Shown here one piece after another: positions 36,507 to 47,246 of a DNA stretch of 64,000 bases. The stretch is from assembly GCA_963824475.1 (NCBI GenBank), contig CAWGPR010000012.1, forward strand, positions 1,430,998 through 1,494,997. Direction: 5' to 3'. Origin of the DNA: Roseiarcus sp963824475 (lineage in GTDB: Bacteria; Pseudomonadota; Alphaproteobacteria; Rhizobiales; Beijerinckiaceae). Below the pieces are notes generated by a model. That model saw only the letters and a list, made by a program, of their open reading frames with translations. It was not told where the DNA came from and made no database searches. A program made the position numbers and the translations under genes. How positions within the stretch are numbered: the stretch's first letter is position 1; the number at the start of each line of letters is the position of its first letter.

Positions 36507-37423
36507 CTAAGGGACGCGCGCGACGAGATCGGGCCGTAACGGCCCGGAGCCGCCGCCGAGCGTCAGATCCCGCCCCGCGACAATCGCTTGCCGCACGAAC
36601 GCCTTGGCGCGCTCGACAGCCTCGGAGAGCGGGGCGCCCCGCGCGATATAGGCGGCAATGGCGCTCGACAACACGCAGCCGGAGCCGTGGAGGTTCTTCG
36701 AAGGGAGCTTTGGCGCCACGAAACGATGCACAGCGCCTTCTGTCACCAGAACGTCGATCGCCTCGTCGCCGTCGAGATGCCCGCCCTTCATGAGCACCGC
36801 GCGCGGGCCGAGCTTCAACAGCGCCTCGCCCTGGCGCGCCATGTCCGCTTCGCTTCGCGCAATCCTCTCGCCGAGCAGCGCCGCGGCCTCGGCAAGGTTA
36901 GGAGTGAGGCAATCGACGAGCGGCAGCAGGCTCGCCCGGACCGTCTCAACAAAGCCAGCGCCGCTCAACGGATCGCCGACCGAAGCGGTCATGACGGGGT
37001 CGTAGACGATGAAGGCTTCCCTGCCTTCTCCCACCGGGAGAAGGTGGCGCGAAGCGCCGGATGAGGGGTCCGAGCCTCGCGCGGGACGTCGAGCGCGCGA
37101 GCCCTGACCCCCAACTCCTCTCCCGAGGGGAGAGGGGAGCCTCTCCGCCACCACTTCGACAAACGCCGCCATCCCCAGCATGCCGATCTTGATTGCCGCG
37201 ACCGCGAAGTCCTCGAGGACCGCCTCGATCTGCGCGGCGACGATTCCAGGCGGTGGATAGTGGATCGCGCGGACGGTGCGCGTGTTCTGAGCGGTGATTG
37301 CAGTGATGACGCTAGCGCCATAGACGCCAAGCGCCGCGAAGGTCTTGAGATCGGCTTGAATCCCGGCGCCGCCGCCGAATCCGAGCCGGCGATGGTCAGA
37401 GCGATCGGAATCCTTTGATTCAC
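36507..37423 (-). CDS. thiD: Hydroxymethylpyrimidine/phosphomethylpyrimidine kinase (frameshifted, with repeat insertion)
   Basis: ThiD phosphorylates HMP and HMP-P for thiamine synthesis. A GTG start at 37423 overlaps the thiE stop (GTGA). The first 16 residues (IPIALTIAGSDS) lie in one frame and the rest (GGGAGIQADLKTFAALGVYG onward) in another. At 37375-37376 one base is missing: TCGGCGGC where TCGGGCGGC would give SDSGGGAG. The remainder is well conserved: VYDPVMTASVGD, LTPNLAEAAALL, KGGHLDGDEAIDVLV and LHGSGCVLSSAIAAYIARG. Residues about 96-134 are encoded by an inserted palindromic repeat. Corrected length is about 305 aa against about 266 usual. Last gene of the thi operon. Confidence 0.88.
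37024..37138. repeat. Mosaic palindromic repeat, copy 3, inside thiD
   Basis: CCTTCTCCCACCGGGAGAAGG, then the inverse of the CCCTCATCCGGCGCTTCGCG module, a unique middle, and CCTCTCCCGAGGGGAGAGG. The length is about 115 bases, and it keeps the thiD frame open on the minus strand. It encodes a stretch rich in Arg, Gly, Ser and Pro (LPSPLGRGVGGQGSRARRP...) between VEVVAER and IVYDPVM of ThiD. Confidence 0.9.
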
Positions 37424-38064
37424 GCTGGCCGCGTCGCCGCCATCCATTCGTGCGCGCGCGCCTCCGGATCAGCGTTGAGCGTGATGTCGGTGACGACGGA
37501 GACGATGTCCGCGCCAGCGGCCCGGCACAGTTTCGCCCGCTCGACATTAAGTCCGCCGATCGCGACCAGCGGGATCGCGCCAATGCGGCGCTTCCACTCG
37601 CCAATCCGCTCCAAGCCCTGCGGCGCAAACGCCATGGCCTTGAGGCGCGTGAAATAGATCGGCCCAAGCGCCACGTAGTCCGGCTCGAACTTGAGCGCGC
37701 GCTCTAGCTCCGCTTCGTCATGCGTGCTGACGCCAAGCTTCACCCCGGCCTTGCGGATCGCGCCGACATCCGCGTCATCGAGATCAGTCTGGCCGAGATG
37801 GACCCATGGCGCGCCTTCGTCGATCGCAACGCGCCAGTAGTCATTGACGACCAGCACCGCGCCGGTTTTCGCGCAGGCCGCCAGCGCGTCTCGCGTCTCG
37901 CGCGCTGCCCACGCCTCGTCCTTGTCCTTGACGCGCAATTGGATCAACCGTGCGCCGACATCGGTCAGACGCGCCACCCAACCGGCGCTGTCGACCATCG
38001 GGTAGAACGGGTCCAGGCCGAACCTGAGAGAGGGGCTGGGGGTGAGGGCGGCGAAGGTGTTCAC
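37420..38064 (-). CDS. thiE: Thiamine-phosphate synthase
   Basis: 214 aa; joins HMP-PP and thiazole phosphate to make thiamine phosphate. The barrel shows RLIQLRVKDKDE, VVNDYWRVAIDEGAPWVHLGQ (substrate loop), LGVSTHDEAELERAL, YVALGPIYFTRLKA and IPLVAIGGLNVERA. The first 16 or so residues (TPSPSLRFG) are not conserved and come from a partial repeat module at 38028-38050; LDPFYPMVDSAG is the usual N-terminus. It overlaps thiG by 4 bases and thiD by 4. Confidence 0.95.
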   Translation of the reverse strand: MNTFAALTPSPSLRFGLDPFYPMVDSAGWVARLTDVGARLIQLRVKDKDEAWAARETRDALAACAKTGAVLVVNDYWRVAIDEGAPWVHLGQTDLDDADVGAIRKAGVKLGVSTHDEAELERALKFEPDYVALGPIYFTRLKAMAFAPQGLERIGEWKRRIGAIPLVAIGGLNVERAKLCRAAGADIVSVVTDITLNADPEARAHEWMAATRPA

Positions 38065-38849
38065 GTCAGCACCGCTCTGCCCACGACCGGCGTCGACGGC
38101 GCGGCCATGTCGCGCGGCTGCATGGGTCCAGCGAGGAAAGCCGCGCGGCCCGCTTCGATCGCCTGGCTGAAGGCGCGCGCCATCGCGACCGGATCGCCCG
38201 CCTTGGCGACGGCGGTGTTGAGCAGCACGCCGTCGTAGCCGAGCTCCATCGCCGCCGCAGCATGCGACGGCAGGCCAACGCCGGCGTCGACGATCAGCGG
38301 AATCTCAGGGAAATGCGCCCGCAGCGCGCGTAGACCAAATACGTTGTTGAGCCCCTTGCCGGAGCCGATCGGCGCGCCCCAAGGCATCAGCACCTTGCAC
38401 CCGGCCTCAATCAGACGCTCGGCGACGACAAGGTCCTCGGTCGTGTACGGAAAGACCTCGAACCCATCGGCGCAAAGAAGCCGCGCCGCCTCGACAAGGC
38501 CGAACACGTTAGGCTGCAGCGTGTCTGCTTCGCCGATCACTTCCAGTTTGACCCAGGGCGTCCCGAACACTTCGCGCGCCATCCGAGCCGTCGTCACCGC
38601 CTCTTTGACGCTGTAGCAGCCGGCGGTGTTGGGCAGCACGCGGGCGCCGATGTCGCGGATGAGCCGCCAGAAATCCTGCCCCTCCTTGAGGCGCGCCGAC
38701 TCGCGCCGCAACGACACGGTGAGGATCTCGGCGCCCGAGGCGCGCGCCGCCTCGGCGAGGATCGCGGGCGAGGGATATTGCGAGGTGCCGAGCATGAGGC
38801 GCGAGTGGAAGCTTGCGCCGTAGAGGGTGAAGTCGGGGGCGGCGGTCAT
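38061..38849 (-). CDS. thiG: Thiazole synthase
   Basis: 262 aa; condenses DXP, dehydroglycine and ThiS-thiocarboxylate to thiazole phosphate. The N-terminus SFHSRLMLGTSQYPSP, the Schiff-base Lys in TPWVKLEVIGEADTL, the VLMPWGAPIGSGKGLNN loop and IPLIVDAGVGLPSHAA match the family. It is coupled to thiE by overlap and separated from thiS by a 91-base gap with a perfect palindrome. Confidence 0.97.
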   Translation of the reverse strand: MTAAPDFTLYGASFHSRLMLGTSQYPSPAILAEAARASGAEILTVSLRRESARLKEGQDFWRLIRDIGARVLPNTAGCYSVKEAVTTARMAREVFGTPWVKLEVIGEADTLQPNVFGLVEAARLLCADGFEVFPYTTEDLVVAERLIEAGCKVLMPWGAPIGSGKGLNNVFGLRALRAHFPEIPLIVDAGVGLPSHAAAAMELGYDGVLLNTAVAKAGDPVAMARAFSQAIEAGRAAFLAGPMQPRDMAAPSTPVVGRAVLT

Positions 38850-38880
38850 GGGCGACGATCCTCGTCAACAGGGGAACGCC

Positions 38881-38918
38881 GTCATGGCCGGCCTTGAGCG
38901 CCTTGAGCCGGCCATGAC
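38881..38918. repeat. Perfect palindrome (REP-like) between thiS and thiG
   Basis: GTCATGGCCGGC pairs perfectly with GCCGGCCATGAC around a 14-base loop (CTTGAGCGCCTTGA). It resembles the REP at 31658-31701. Within the thi transcript it may be a processing or mRNA-stability hairpin. Confidence 0.85.
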
Positions 38919-38940
38919 GGAAGCATCGGACCCGCGCATC

Positions 38941-39138
38941 TCACCCGCCCTGCCGCGGCGCGACGATCTCGATCCGGTCGCCATCCTTGAGGGGCGTCGC
39001 CTCGCGTGCGCGCGCCGGCACGAACTCGCCGTTGAGAGCGGTTGCGACCGCGGCCGCGCCGAAGTCGAGCGATTGCAAAGCTTCCGCGAGCGTGACGGCT
39101 GGAACTTCCTGCAGTTCGCCGTTGACGACGAGCTTCAT
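38941..39138 (-). CDS. thiS: Sulfur carrier protein ThiS
   Basis: 65 aa, ubiquitin-like beta-grasp protein. It starts MKLVVNGELQEV and ends in the required Gly-Gly (PRQGG), which is thiocarboxylated and delivers sulfur to ThiG. The start overlaps the thiO stop by four bases (ATGA). Confidence 0.96.
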   Translation of the reverse strand: MKLVVNGELQEVPAVTLAEALQSLDFGAAAVATALNGEFVPARAREATPLKDGDRIEIVAPRQGG

Positions 39139-40103
39139 ACCAACGCCTCCGACCGCTCCAATGCCAGCGTCGCTGCGCGTTCGGCGAAGGCAGGCGCAAG
39201 CAGGAAGCCGTGTCGATAAAAGCCGTTGACGAAAATCCGGTCCCCGCGCTCCTCGATGCGCGGCTCGTTGTCGGGATAGGCGGGCCTCACATCAGCGCTC
39301 ATCTCGAGGATTTCAGCCTCCCCGAACGCCGGATGAAGAGCGTAGGCGGCGCTCAGAAGCTCGATCGCCGAGCGCACGCTGACCGCGCCCTTCTCGGCGC
39401 TTTCGATCATCGTCGCGCCGATCATGAATTCGTTGTTCGCGCGCGGCACGATATAGAGCGGAATGCGAGGATGCAGAAAGCGCACCGCGCGGGTTAGCGT
39501 CACCTCGCGCGAACGGATGCGCATCATTTCGCCGCGCACGCCGCGCAATTGAGGAAGCGCCTCGCGAGCGGCCCAGCCTCGGCAATCAATAACCACTTCC
39601 CCGTTGCTGAGCGTTTCGCCATCGACGCCAAACCGGATCTCGCCGCCGTTTGCGCGCAATCGCTCAGCGAGGGCGGACAATGCGACGCGCGGATCGAGGT
39701 GACCTTCGTCGGCAAAGAACAGGCCCTTGTGAAAGCGCCCGGCGAGATCGGGCTCAAGCGCGGCGATGCGCGCTTCGTCCGCACCCACATGCAACTTCGT
39801 GCGCGCCGCGAAGCGGTCAACCTCGCCCGCGTCGCGCGGCGGCGCCACGACCAACGTGCCCTCCCGCGTCACGCCGGGCACGCGCGCGTCCCACCAATTG
39901 ATCGCGCCTTGCCCAAGCTCGACCACGTTTTGAGGGGCGCTTTCGCCCTCGCAGAACGGCGCGAGCATGCCGCCCGCCAGCCACGACGCATTGCCGCCGA
40001 GCTCGCGCGAACGCTCGACGAGCGCGACCTTCGCGCCCCGCTCAGCGAGCGCGGTTGCGACCGCGAGGCCGGCGACGCCAGCGCCAACGACGGTCGCGCG
40101 CAT
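39135..40103 (-). CDS. thiO: Glycine oxidase ThiO
   Basis: 322 aa; oxidises glycine to dehydroglycine for thiazole synthesis. The start at 40103 places the FAD-binding VVGAGVAGLAVATALAERG at residue 4; the longer open frame upstream is read-through of thiC. GGMLAPFCEGE and, near the C-terminus, NEFMIGATMIES and FVNGFYRHGFLLAPAFAE fit the DAO family. It sits between thiC (4-base gap) and thiS (4-base overlap). Confidence 0.94.
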   Translation of the reverse strand: MRATVVGAGVAGLAVATALAERGAKVALVERSRELGGNASWLAGGMLAPFCEGESAPQNVVELGQGAINWWDARVPGVTREGTLVVAPPRDAGEVDRFAARTKLHVGADEARIAALEPDLAGRFHKGLFFADEGHLDPRVALSALAERLRANGGEIRFGVDGETLSNGEVVIDCRGWAAREALPQLRGVRGEMMRIRSREVTLTRAVRFLHPRIPLYIVPRANNEFMIGATMIESAEKGAVSVRSAIELLSAAYALHPAFGEAEILEMSADVRPAYPDNEPRIEERGDRIFVNGFYRHGFLLAPAFAERAATLALERSEALV

Positions 40104-40107
40104 CGCC

Positions 40108-41928
<1,821 letters not shown>

Positions 41929-41995
41929 GGCCGTCTCCTCGCGCATCAAATCCGACGGCGGGAACAGGCGGACCAAAGGAGGAGCTAGGCCGCTT

Positions 41996-42078
41996 CAGTC
42001 CCTTCGCCGGCATGACCCGGATCAGGTTCAAAGGGTTCGGCGTCTTGCCGTCTCAGCCCCGTTAGGGACACCCCTCGA
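41996..42078 (-). promoter_or_regulatory. TPP riboswitch (THI element)
   Basis: On the minus strand the thi-box order is clear: GGGGTGTCCCTAACGGGGCT, GAGACGGC, then ACCCTTTGAACCTGATCCGG and GTCATGCCGGCGAAGGGA. CTGAGA and ACCTGATCCGGGT are the TPP-sensing cores. It ends about 68 bases before the thiC ATG. By family knowledge TPP binding represses the operon; here the short spacer and the GGAG next to the 3' end suggest control of translation start. Confidence 0.97.
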
Positions 42079-42226
42079 GCACGGGGAATGTGGTCCCGGC
42101 GGCTCGGTCTGTCAACTCTCGCGGAGCGCGACTATTTATGCCGCCTTTCCGGCATCGCCTCGAACTGACCACCGTCCGGACGGCGCCGCCGACCGTCGCG
42201 CGAGGTGGAGGCGGCTTGGCGCCCTC

Positions 42227-42805
42227 CTACCCCTCGAAGCCGCTGGCGGCCGGCCGGCCGTTCGCGCGCTTGCGGGCGGCAAAGCGCGCCGCGAGATAGG
42301 CAAGGCCGGGAACCCGTCTGGTCGAGACGGCGACGCGCCTGCGCCATTGGCGGACTACCGAGGCTGCGGCCTCTTTGTAAGGCGCGACGAGCCGATCGGC
42401 GTAGTGATGAAACGCCATCACCTTGTCATAAGCCCTGACGAACCATGGCATGGTCATCAGCCTGTGCTGCGTCAGATCGAAAATCGCCGGGATAAGCGCG
42501 ACGGCGAGAAACTTCAGAACGATCCAGGCGATGGCTCCGGAGACGACATAGCCCATGGCGATGGCGACCGTGGCGACCACCAGGAGCGGCTCGACGATCA
42601 GAAACGGCACCAGGAAAATCAGCAGCACGAGGGGCGCCGGCAGGCGATCGACCAGCGCGGCGAAGGCCCGCTTGAAACGCGCCCAGGGGACAAACCCGGC
42701 GAGGGTTCGCCCGACCGCCACCAACGCGTCCCACACCCAGGCGACGGCCAAAAACACCATCGCCAGCGCGAGCAGAGCCGTCCGCCTCACTCTAAAGCGT
42801 TTCAT
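42227..42805 (-). CDS. Predicted inner-membrane protein, family not recognised
   Basis: 192 aa from the ATG at 42805 (a TTG start 33 bases upstream is possible). Hydrophobic segments at about residues 10-30 (LLALAMVFLAVAWVWDALV) and 58-100 (VLLIFLVPFLIVEPLLVV, then AIAMGYVVSGAIAWIVLKFL) suggest three membrane spans. The C-terminal 60 residues are strongly basic (RQWRRRVAVSTRRVP). Similar uncharacterised proteins occur in Hyphomicrobiales. It is divergent from pal and lies upstream of the riboswitch with no link to thiamine. Confidence 0.7.
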   Translation of the reverse strand: MKRFRVRRTALLALAMVFLAVAWVWDALVAVGRTLAGFVPWARFKRAFAALVDRLPAPLVLLIFLVPFLIVEPLLVVATVAIAMGYVVSGAIAWIVLKFLAVALIPAIFDLTQHRLMTMPWFVRAYDKVMAFHHYADRLVAPYKEAAASVVRQWRRRVAVSTRRVPGLAYLAARFAARKRANGRPAASGFEG

Positions 42806-43054
42806 CCCAATAAGAATCCCGCGAAATCCCCGTAACAACTCAAGTTCACGACCGCGTGATGATGCCGATCAAACGAGGCGAGCACAAGGCATTTTGCGCC
42901 GCAATATGGCCATTAATCCGCTGTTAACGCTGCCGCCGGGTTAGGCGGCGTTCGTAATCCGCTGGCAATGGACCGGTAAGCTTATCGGAACCTTGCGTTA
43001 ACTCTTGGGACGGCTAGCTCGCGGGCGGGCGAGGGGTCGTCAGGAGCAGCTTGC

Positions 43055-43546
43055 ATGTTTGCGAACATGAGCCGGAGTTGGATTGCGCTGGCCGCGGCCC
43101 TCGGGCTCGGCCTCGCGCTAAGCGCCTGCGCGCACAACAACCCCGACAACCTCGCCGGGGGCTATGGCGGCGTCCCGGGCAGCGTACAGGAATTCAATCA
43201 GACGGTCGGCGACCGCGTCTTCTTCGACACCGATCAGACCGATCTCTCGCCGACCGCTCAGGCGACGCTCGACAAGCAGGCGGCGTGGCTCAACCAATAC
43301 AACAAATACAGCTTCACCATCGAGGGTCACGCCGACGAGCGGGGCACGCGCGAATATAATTTCGCCCTTGGTTCGCGTCGGGCCCAGGCGGTGCACGACT
43401 ATCTCGCCGCCAAGGGCGTCTCGGCTTCGCGCATGCGGACGATCAGTTATGGCAAGGAACGGCCGGTCGCGGTCTGCGACGACATTTCCTGCTGGTCGCA
43501 GAATCGCCGCGCCGTCACCGTCCTCAACGGGGCCCCCAGCAGTTGA
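43055..43546 (+). CDS. pal: Peptidoglycan-associated lipoprotein Pal
   Basis: 163 aa. The lipobox LALSAC puts the lipidated Cys at residue 25. The OmpA-like domain has FFDTDQTDLSP, FTIEGHADERGTREYNFALG and SRRAQAVHDYL. The GHADERG motif carries the diaminopimelate-binding Asp and Arg. CAGGAG lies 9 bases upstream. It anchors the Tol-Pal complex at the outer membrane; the tol genes are not in the window. Confidence 0.97.
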   Translation: MFANMSRSWIALAAALGLGLALSACAHNNPDNLAGGYGGVPGSVQEFNQTVGDRVFFDTDQTDLSPTAQATLDKQAAWLNQYNKYSFTIEGHADERGTREYNFALGSRRAQAVHDYLAAKGVSASRMRTISYGKERPVAVCDDISCWSQNRRAVTVLNGAPSS

Positions 43547-43650
43547 GCGCCCTTCGCGAGCCGGAGCCGTACGAGGCTGTGACCCGACTTGAAACCGAGA
43601 GATGCGGGGCGTATGGGCCGCTCAAAACGAACCCCTTCAGGAAGCCGCCA

Positions 43651-44610
43651 GTGACGCCATTGTTTCGTTCGCGCCTCGTCGCGGCGTTTGTCGCCTGCGT
43701 TGCGCTTGCGGCGCCGGCTCAAGCGCAGTTCAATCCCTTTCAACGCCAGCCGGCGCCGCCCGCCGACATTCCGGGCGGCGCGCCAGGCGACCCAGACGAC
43801 GCCGCCGGGCTGGTGGTGCGCGTCAACCGGCTTGAGGAAGAGCTTCGCCAGGCCAACGGCCGGATCGAGGAATTGGAGAACGCGCAGCGTCGGCTCGAGG
43901 CGCAGCTGCAAAAGTTCCGCCAGGACGTTGAATTCCGGTTCGGCGATCGCTCCGGCGGCGCTCCGCCAGAGCCGGACGTGGCCGAAGCGCCCTTGGCCCC
44001 AAGCCAGCCGGGCGTCCCTCCGAGGCCGAGGAGGTCGGACGCATTCGATCCCGATTCCGATCCGAACGCGCCTGGCGCGCCGCGGCCGCTGGGGACTACG
44101 GCGCCGAGCGCGCCGCTCGTCCGCGAGACGCCTGCGGCCGGTCCGCCGCTCGAACTCGGCAGAGGCCCCCCGCCCGTCCCGGCCACGACCGGACCGACAA
44201 TCGTCGGCTCCGGGGTGGCGATGATCGACCAGCCGAAAGAGCAGTTCAACGCCGCGTTGCAGGCCTTTCAGGCGGGGCAATATCCGGAGGCGGAGGTCGG
44301 GTTCAAGGCGTTTCTCGCCGCCAATCCGGCGCATCGCCTGACCCCGGACGCGATCTTCTATATCGGCGAGACCTATCTTCAGCGCTCGCGCCCGCGCGAG
44401 GCGGCTGAACAATATCTCAAGGTCACGACCGACTATTCCAAGTCGTCGCGGGCCCCGGAGAGCATGGTGCGGCTCGGGCAGACGCTCGCAGCCCTCGGCA
44501 ATTCCCAACAGGCCTGCGCCACGCTGGGCGAATTCGGCAAGCGCTACCCGACCGCCTCCGCCTCGGTGAAGAAGCTCGCCGAGCATGAGAGCGCCAAGGA
44601 TCATTGTTGA
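43651..44610 (+). CDS. cpoB: Cell division coordinator CpoB (YbgF)
   Basis: 319 aa from the GTG at 43651, preceded by AGGAAG; the frame extends further up but this start gives a proper signal peptide (LVAAFVACVALAAPAQA). The mature protein has an N-terminal coiled coil (LVVRVNRLEEELRQANGRIE), a long Pro-rich linker (about residues 105-200) and C-terminal TPR repeats (FNAALQAFQAGQYPEAE, PDAIFYIGETYLQRSRPREA). It couples Tol-Pal to cell-wall synthesis in E. coli. The gene follows pal by about 100 bases. Confidence 0.93.
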   Translation: MTPLFRSRLVAAFVACVALAAPAQAQFNPFQRQPAPPADIPGGAPGDPDDAAGLVVRVNRLEEELRQANGRIEELENAQRRLEAQLQKFRQDVEFRFGDRSGGAPPEPDVAEAPLAPSQPGVPPRPRRSDAFDPDSDPNAPGAPRPLGTTAPSAPLVRETPAAGPPLELGRGPPPVPATTGPTIVGSGVAMIDQPKEQFNAALQAFQAGQYPEAEVGFKAFLAANPAHRLTPDAIFYIGETYLQRSRPREAAEQYLKVTTDYSKSSRAPESMVRLGQTLAALGNSQQACATLGEFGKRYPTASASVKKLAEHESAKDHC

Positions 44611-45617
44611 GCGCCCAGCGCTCGCACGCTCTCTCGTCGGCTGACATCGACGCGCTGTTCGCCCCGTTTGTTCGCGCGAAGGCGCTCCTGATCGCCGTCT
44701 CCGGCGGCCCCGATTCGACCGCGCTGTTGCTCATGGCGGCCGAATGGGCGAAGCGCCGCGGCAGGACGCGGATCGAGGCGGCGACGGTCGATCACGGGCT
44801 TCGACCCGAAAGCGCAGATGAAGCGAAGGCGGTCGCTAAGCTCTGCGCGCGGCTTGGGGTCGGCCACGGCGTTCTGCAATGGAAAGGCGCGAAGCCGACG
44901 AGCCGCCTGCAGGAGCGGGCGCGCGAAGCGCGCTACCGCCTGCTCGTCGACCACGCGAAGGCGATCGGCGCCGAGGCGCTCTTAATCGCTCATCACGCCG
45001 ACGATCAGGCGGAGACCGTGCTCTTTCGGCTGCTGCGCGGGTCCGGCGTCGCGGGACTGCGCGGGATGGACCTCATGACCGCGCGCGACGGCATGACCAT
45101 CGCCCGGCCGCTCATGGCCTTGAGGAAGCGCGACCTCGTCGCCTTCGCCAATGCGCGCGGCGCGCCTTTCATCGACGACCCGTCCAACGTCGACCCGCGC
45201 TTCGCGCGCACCCGCCTGCGCGCGCTCCTTACGCGGCTCGGCGAGGAAGGCCTCGACGCCGAGGCGCTCGACCGGCTGGCGCGCCGCGCCCGCGAGACGG
45301 AGGAGGCGCTGGCGCATCTGACGGCTGAAGTCGAGGCGCGGATCGGCTCGGAAGGCGCGCTGGACGCTCGCGCGCTCTTCTCCGCGCCGATCGCGATCGC
45401 ACACCGGATTCTGGCGCGGCGCATCGCCGCGGCGGGCGGACGCGACGCGAGCCGCATCGGGCTCGAGAAGATTGAAGCGCTGGCGCTGAGCCTCGGCGCC
45501 GCTCTGAAGGAGCGGCGAGCCTACGGCGCCAATGTCGGCGGCGCGCTCATGCGGCTCTCCGTCAAGGGCCGGCTCACTTTCGCGCCCGAGCCGCCGAGGG
45601 CGAGCGGCAAGCGATAG
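44604..45617 (+). CDS. tilS: tRNA(Ile)-lysidine synthase
   Basis: 337 aa; converts C34 of tRNA-Ile(CAU) to lysidine. The N-type ATP pyrophosphatase P-loop is AVSGGPDSTALL (about residues 31-42), followed by TVDHGLRPES, AHHADDQAETVLFRLLRGSG and RPLMALRKRDL. The C-terminal domain is short, as in many alphaproteobacteria. The start is a TTG (44604 or 44607) overlapping the cpoB stop, with AAGGA just upstream. ftsH, which often follows, is absent here. Confidence 0.95.
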   Translation: MLSAQRSHALSSADIDALFAPFVRAKALLIAVSGGPDSTALLLMAAEWAKRRGRTRIEAATVDHGLRPESADEAKAVAKLCARLGVGHGVLQWKGAKPTSRLQERAREARYRLLVDHAKAIGAEALLIAHHADDQAETVLFRLLRGSGVAGLRGMDLMTARDGMTIARPLMALRKRDLVAFANARGAPFIDDPSNVDPRFARTRLRALLTRLGEEGLDAEALDRLARRARETEEALAHLTAEVEARIGSEGALDARALFSAPIAIAHRILARRIAAAGGRDASRIGLEKIEALALSLGAALKERRAYGANVGGALMRLSVKGRLTFAPEPPRASGKR

Positions 45618-45687
45618 CCGCGGCGGCCATCAGAGCGAGGGTCGCTTTGGAGGCGCCCTTCGCAAGTCTGAGATATTGATTTGTCGG

Positions 45688-45732
45688 TGGTAGCGGGAGA
45701 GGGAATCGAACCCCCGACCTCCGGGTTATGAT
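45688..45732 (-). pseudogene. Displaced tRNA-Met 3' half (probable attachment-site scar)
   Basis: On the minus strand the anticodon loop ATCATAA is followed by the 3' anticodon stem CCCGG, variable loop, a T arm (GGGGG-TTCGATT-CCCTC) and TCCCGCTACCA. The bases before the loop (GGCGG) do not pair with CCCGG beyond two positions, so tRNA identity begins at the anticodon loop. The intact tRNA-Met at 48082-48158 lies in the same orientation, with the same ATCATAA loop and TCCCGCTACCA end. This is the layout of an element integrated at a tRNA anticodon loop. Confidence 0.85.
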
Positions 45733-45818
45733 CCGCCCTAATTCATCGTTGTATCAATAGTTTTTGTCACGAGCTAGAAGCGTTTCTGCGACTAAATCAC
45801 GGACAATTTCCGCCTCAT

Positions 45819-47246
45819 TCACGCGCCGATTTCGGGTTGTCGCTTAGCGAGAGTAAAGCGGCAAAAAAGTGTCCACAGCTCGGTGCGAACAACGAAAGCG
45901 CTGAGAACGGCGAGAAGCAGCGTTATGATCCACCACCAGGCTAGCTCGCTTGCCAGCCAGAGCCCGTAACCCAACGTGGAACTTGGGGAATTATTGTAAT
46001 TGTTCGGGTAGTGAAGGCGCAGCACTGTCTGCGGCGCCTGACCTATGTATTGCAGCCTTGCCGACAAGCCTGCCAAGTTCAGGCATTCATCCAGAAATGG
46101 CGTCCACAACACAAAGACAATGGCTGCACCGGCGCTGCCGAACAATCGACGCCCCGACGGTGTCGGCAGCTGCCGCGATAACTCCGCCAAACCGGGCAAT
46201 GCCAGCAAGAGGTAGATGCCGCGATAGATCACGCTCTGACTTGCGAAGAAACATCCGGACATCAGCACGGCACCCGCGACCAGGAAATCAAGCTGGCGGG
46301 ACGGCAATCTGGCTTCTATGCAGCGCAAATCGCAGCGACGGGCTATAACGAATGCCGCGGTGATCGCCGAAACGACCAAGATCGGCAGGATAGCGCGCGA
46401 TACTAACGCACCAGTGGCCCGAGCTGTGTCCGCATCCGCGTAGCCCAGCCTCTCTATAACCTTCCCGACGAACACGCCAATTCCACCCGGAAGGTTCGCC
46501 GAACCGAATTGCATGGTGAAATACGACGGGGCGGGAAGGTTGGCGAACATCAACCCGAGTTCGTGATGGTAAAACAGCAGGGTTGTTGCAAGCGCGGCCA
46601 TGCTGGCGACCGCAACTGCCGCAATAACAAATAGCCGTTCTCGCAAGACCAGGATCAGCGCGACGAACGGATAAAATTTCACCAGCCCCGCGAGGATGAT
46701 CAGACCATAACCGCCAAGGCGGAACGCCAGCGGCAAAACGCGGAGATGGATGCCCGCCACAATCATCAAAAACAAGATGAGGTCGGCGTTGCCGCGTTCA
46801 GCGGCAAGGAACGTGGCGGAGGACAGCGTCGCGAACAGAGCAATGATGCGGTCATGCAAGTCGTGCGGTGGCGTCAGCGTCGCAAGGGAGAGGAAAAAAA
46901 GCAGGCAAACCGAGAGCATCGTGACATTGGTCCAATGTTCGCCGGCCTCGAGGAAGGTGGCGCGGAGCAACAAAGGGGAGTAAGGAAACGGCTGGAGGTT
47001 TCCCCAAACCGTGTGGCATGCATTATCCCTGTAAACATTCACGCCTTCCGACCAACAGCGGATGGCCGAAGGTATATACTCCCAGTCCGTAAAAGGATGT
47101 GCCGCCCGAAATTTGATCACTCCGTTCATCAGCTTGATATAAAGGTACGGGTATTTCATGTAAATGAATGTAAAAAAGCTCAACACCAACAAGCCGCACG
47201 CCGATACCGCGAAGCGGAAAATCAGGGGCCTCAATGAAATTCCCAT
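45819..47246 (-). CDS. Polytopic GT-C glycosyltransferase-like membrane protein (GT87/DUF2029 type)
   Basis: 475 aa with about ten hydrophobic spans (for example LLVLSFFTFIYMKYPYLYI and IIALFATLSSATFLAAERGN). The first periplasmic loop carries DWEYIPSAIRCWSEGVNVY and FPYSPLLL, resembling the acidic and proline-rich loop of GT87 mannosyltransferases. It would use a polyprenyl-linked sugar donor on the outer face of the inner membrane (family knowledge). Its base composition is less GC-rich than its neighbours, and it is the only intact gene inside the putative tRNA-Met island, which suggests acquisition by transfer. Confidence 0.65.
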   Translation of the reverse strand: MGISLRPLIFRFAVSACGLLVLSFFTFIYMKYPYLYIKLMNGVIKFRAAHPFTDWEYIPSAIRCWSEGVNVYRDNACHTVWGNLQPFPYSPLLLRATFLEAGEHWTNVTMLSVCLLFFLSLATLTPPHDLHDRIIALFATLSSATFLAAERGNADLILFLMIVAGIHLRVLPLAFRLGGYGLIILAGLVKFYPFVALILVLRERLFVIAAVAVASMAALATTLLFYHHELGLMFANLPAPSYFTMQFGSANLPGGIGVFVGKVIERLGYADADTARATGALVSRAILPILVVSAITAAFVIARRCDLRCIEARLPSRQLDFLVAGAVLMSGCFFASQSVIYRGIYLLLALPGLAELSRQLPTPSGRRLFGSAGAAIVFVLWTPFLDECLNLAGLSARLQYIGQAPQTVLRLHYPNNYNNSPSSTLGYGLWLASELAWWWIITLLLAVLSAFVVRTELWTLFCRFTLAKRQPEIGA

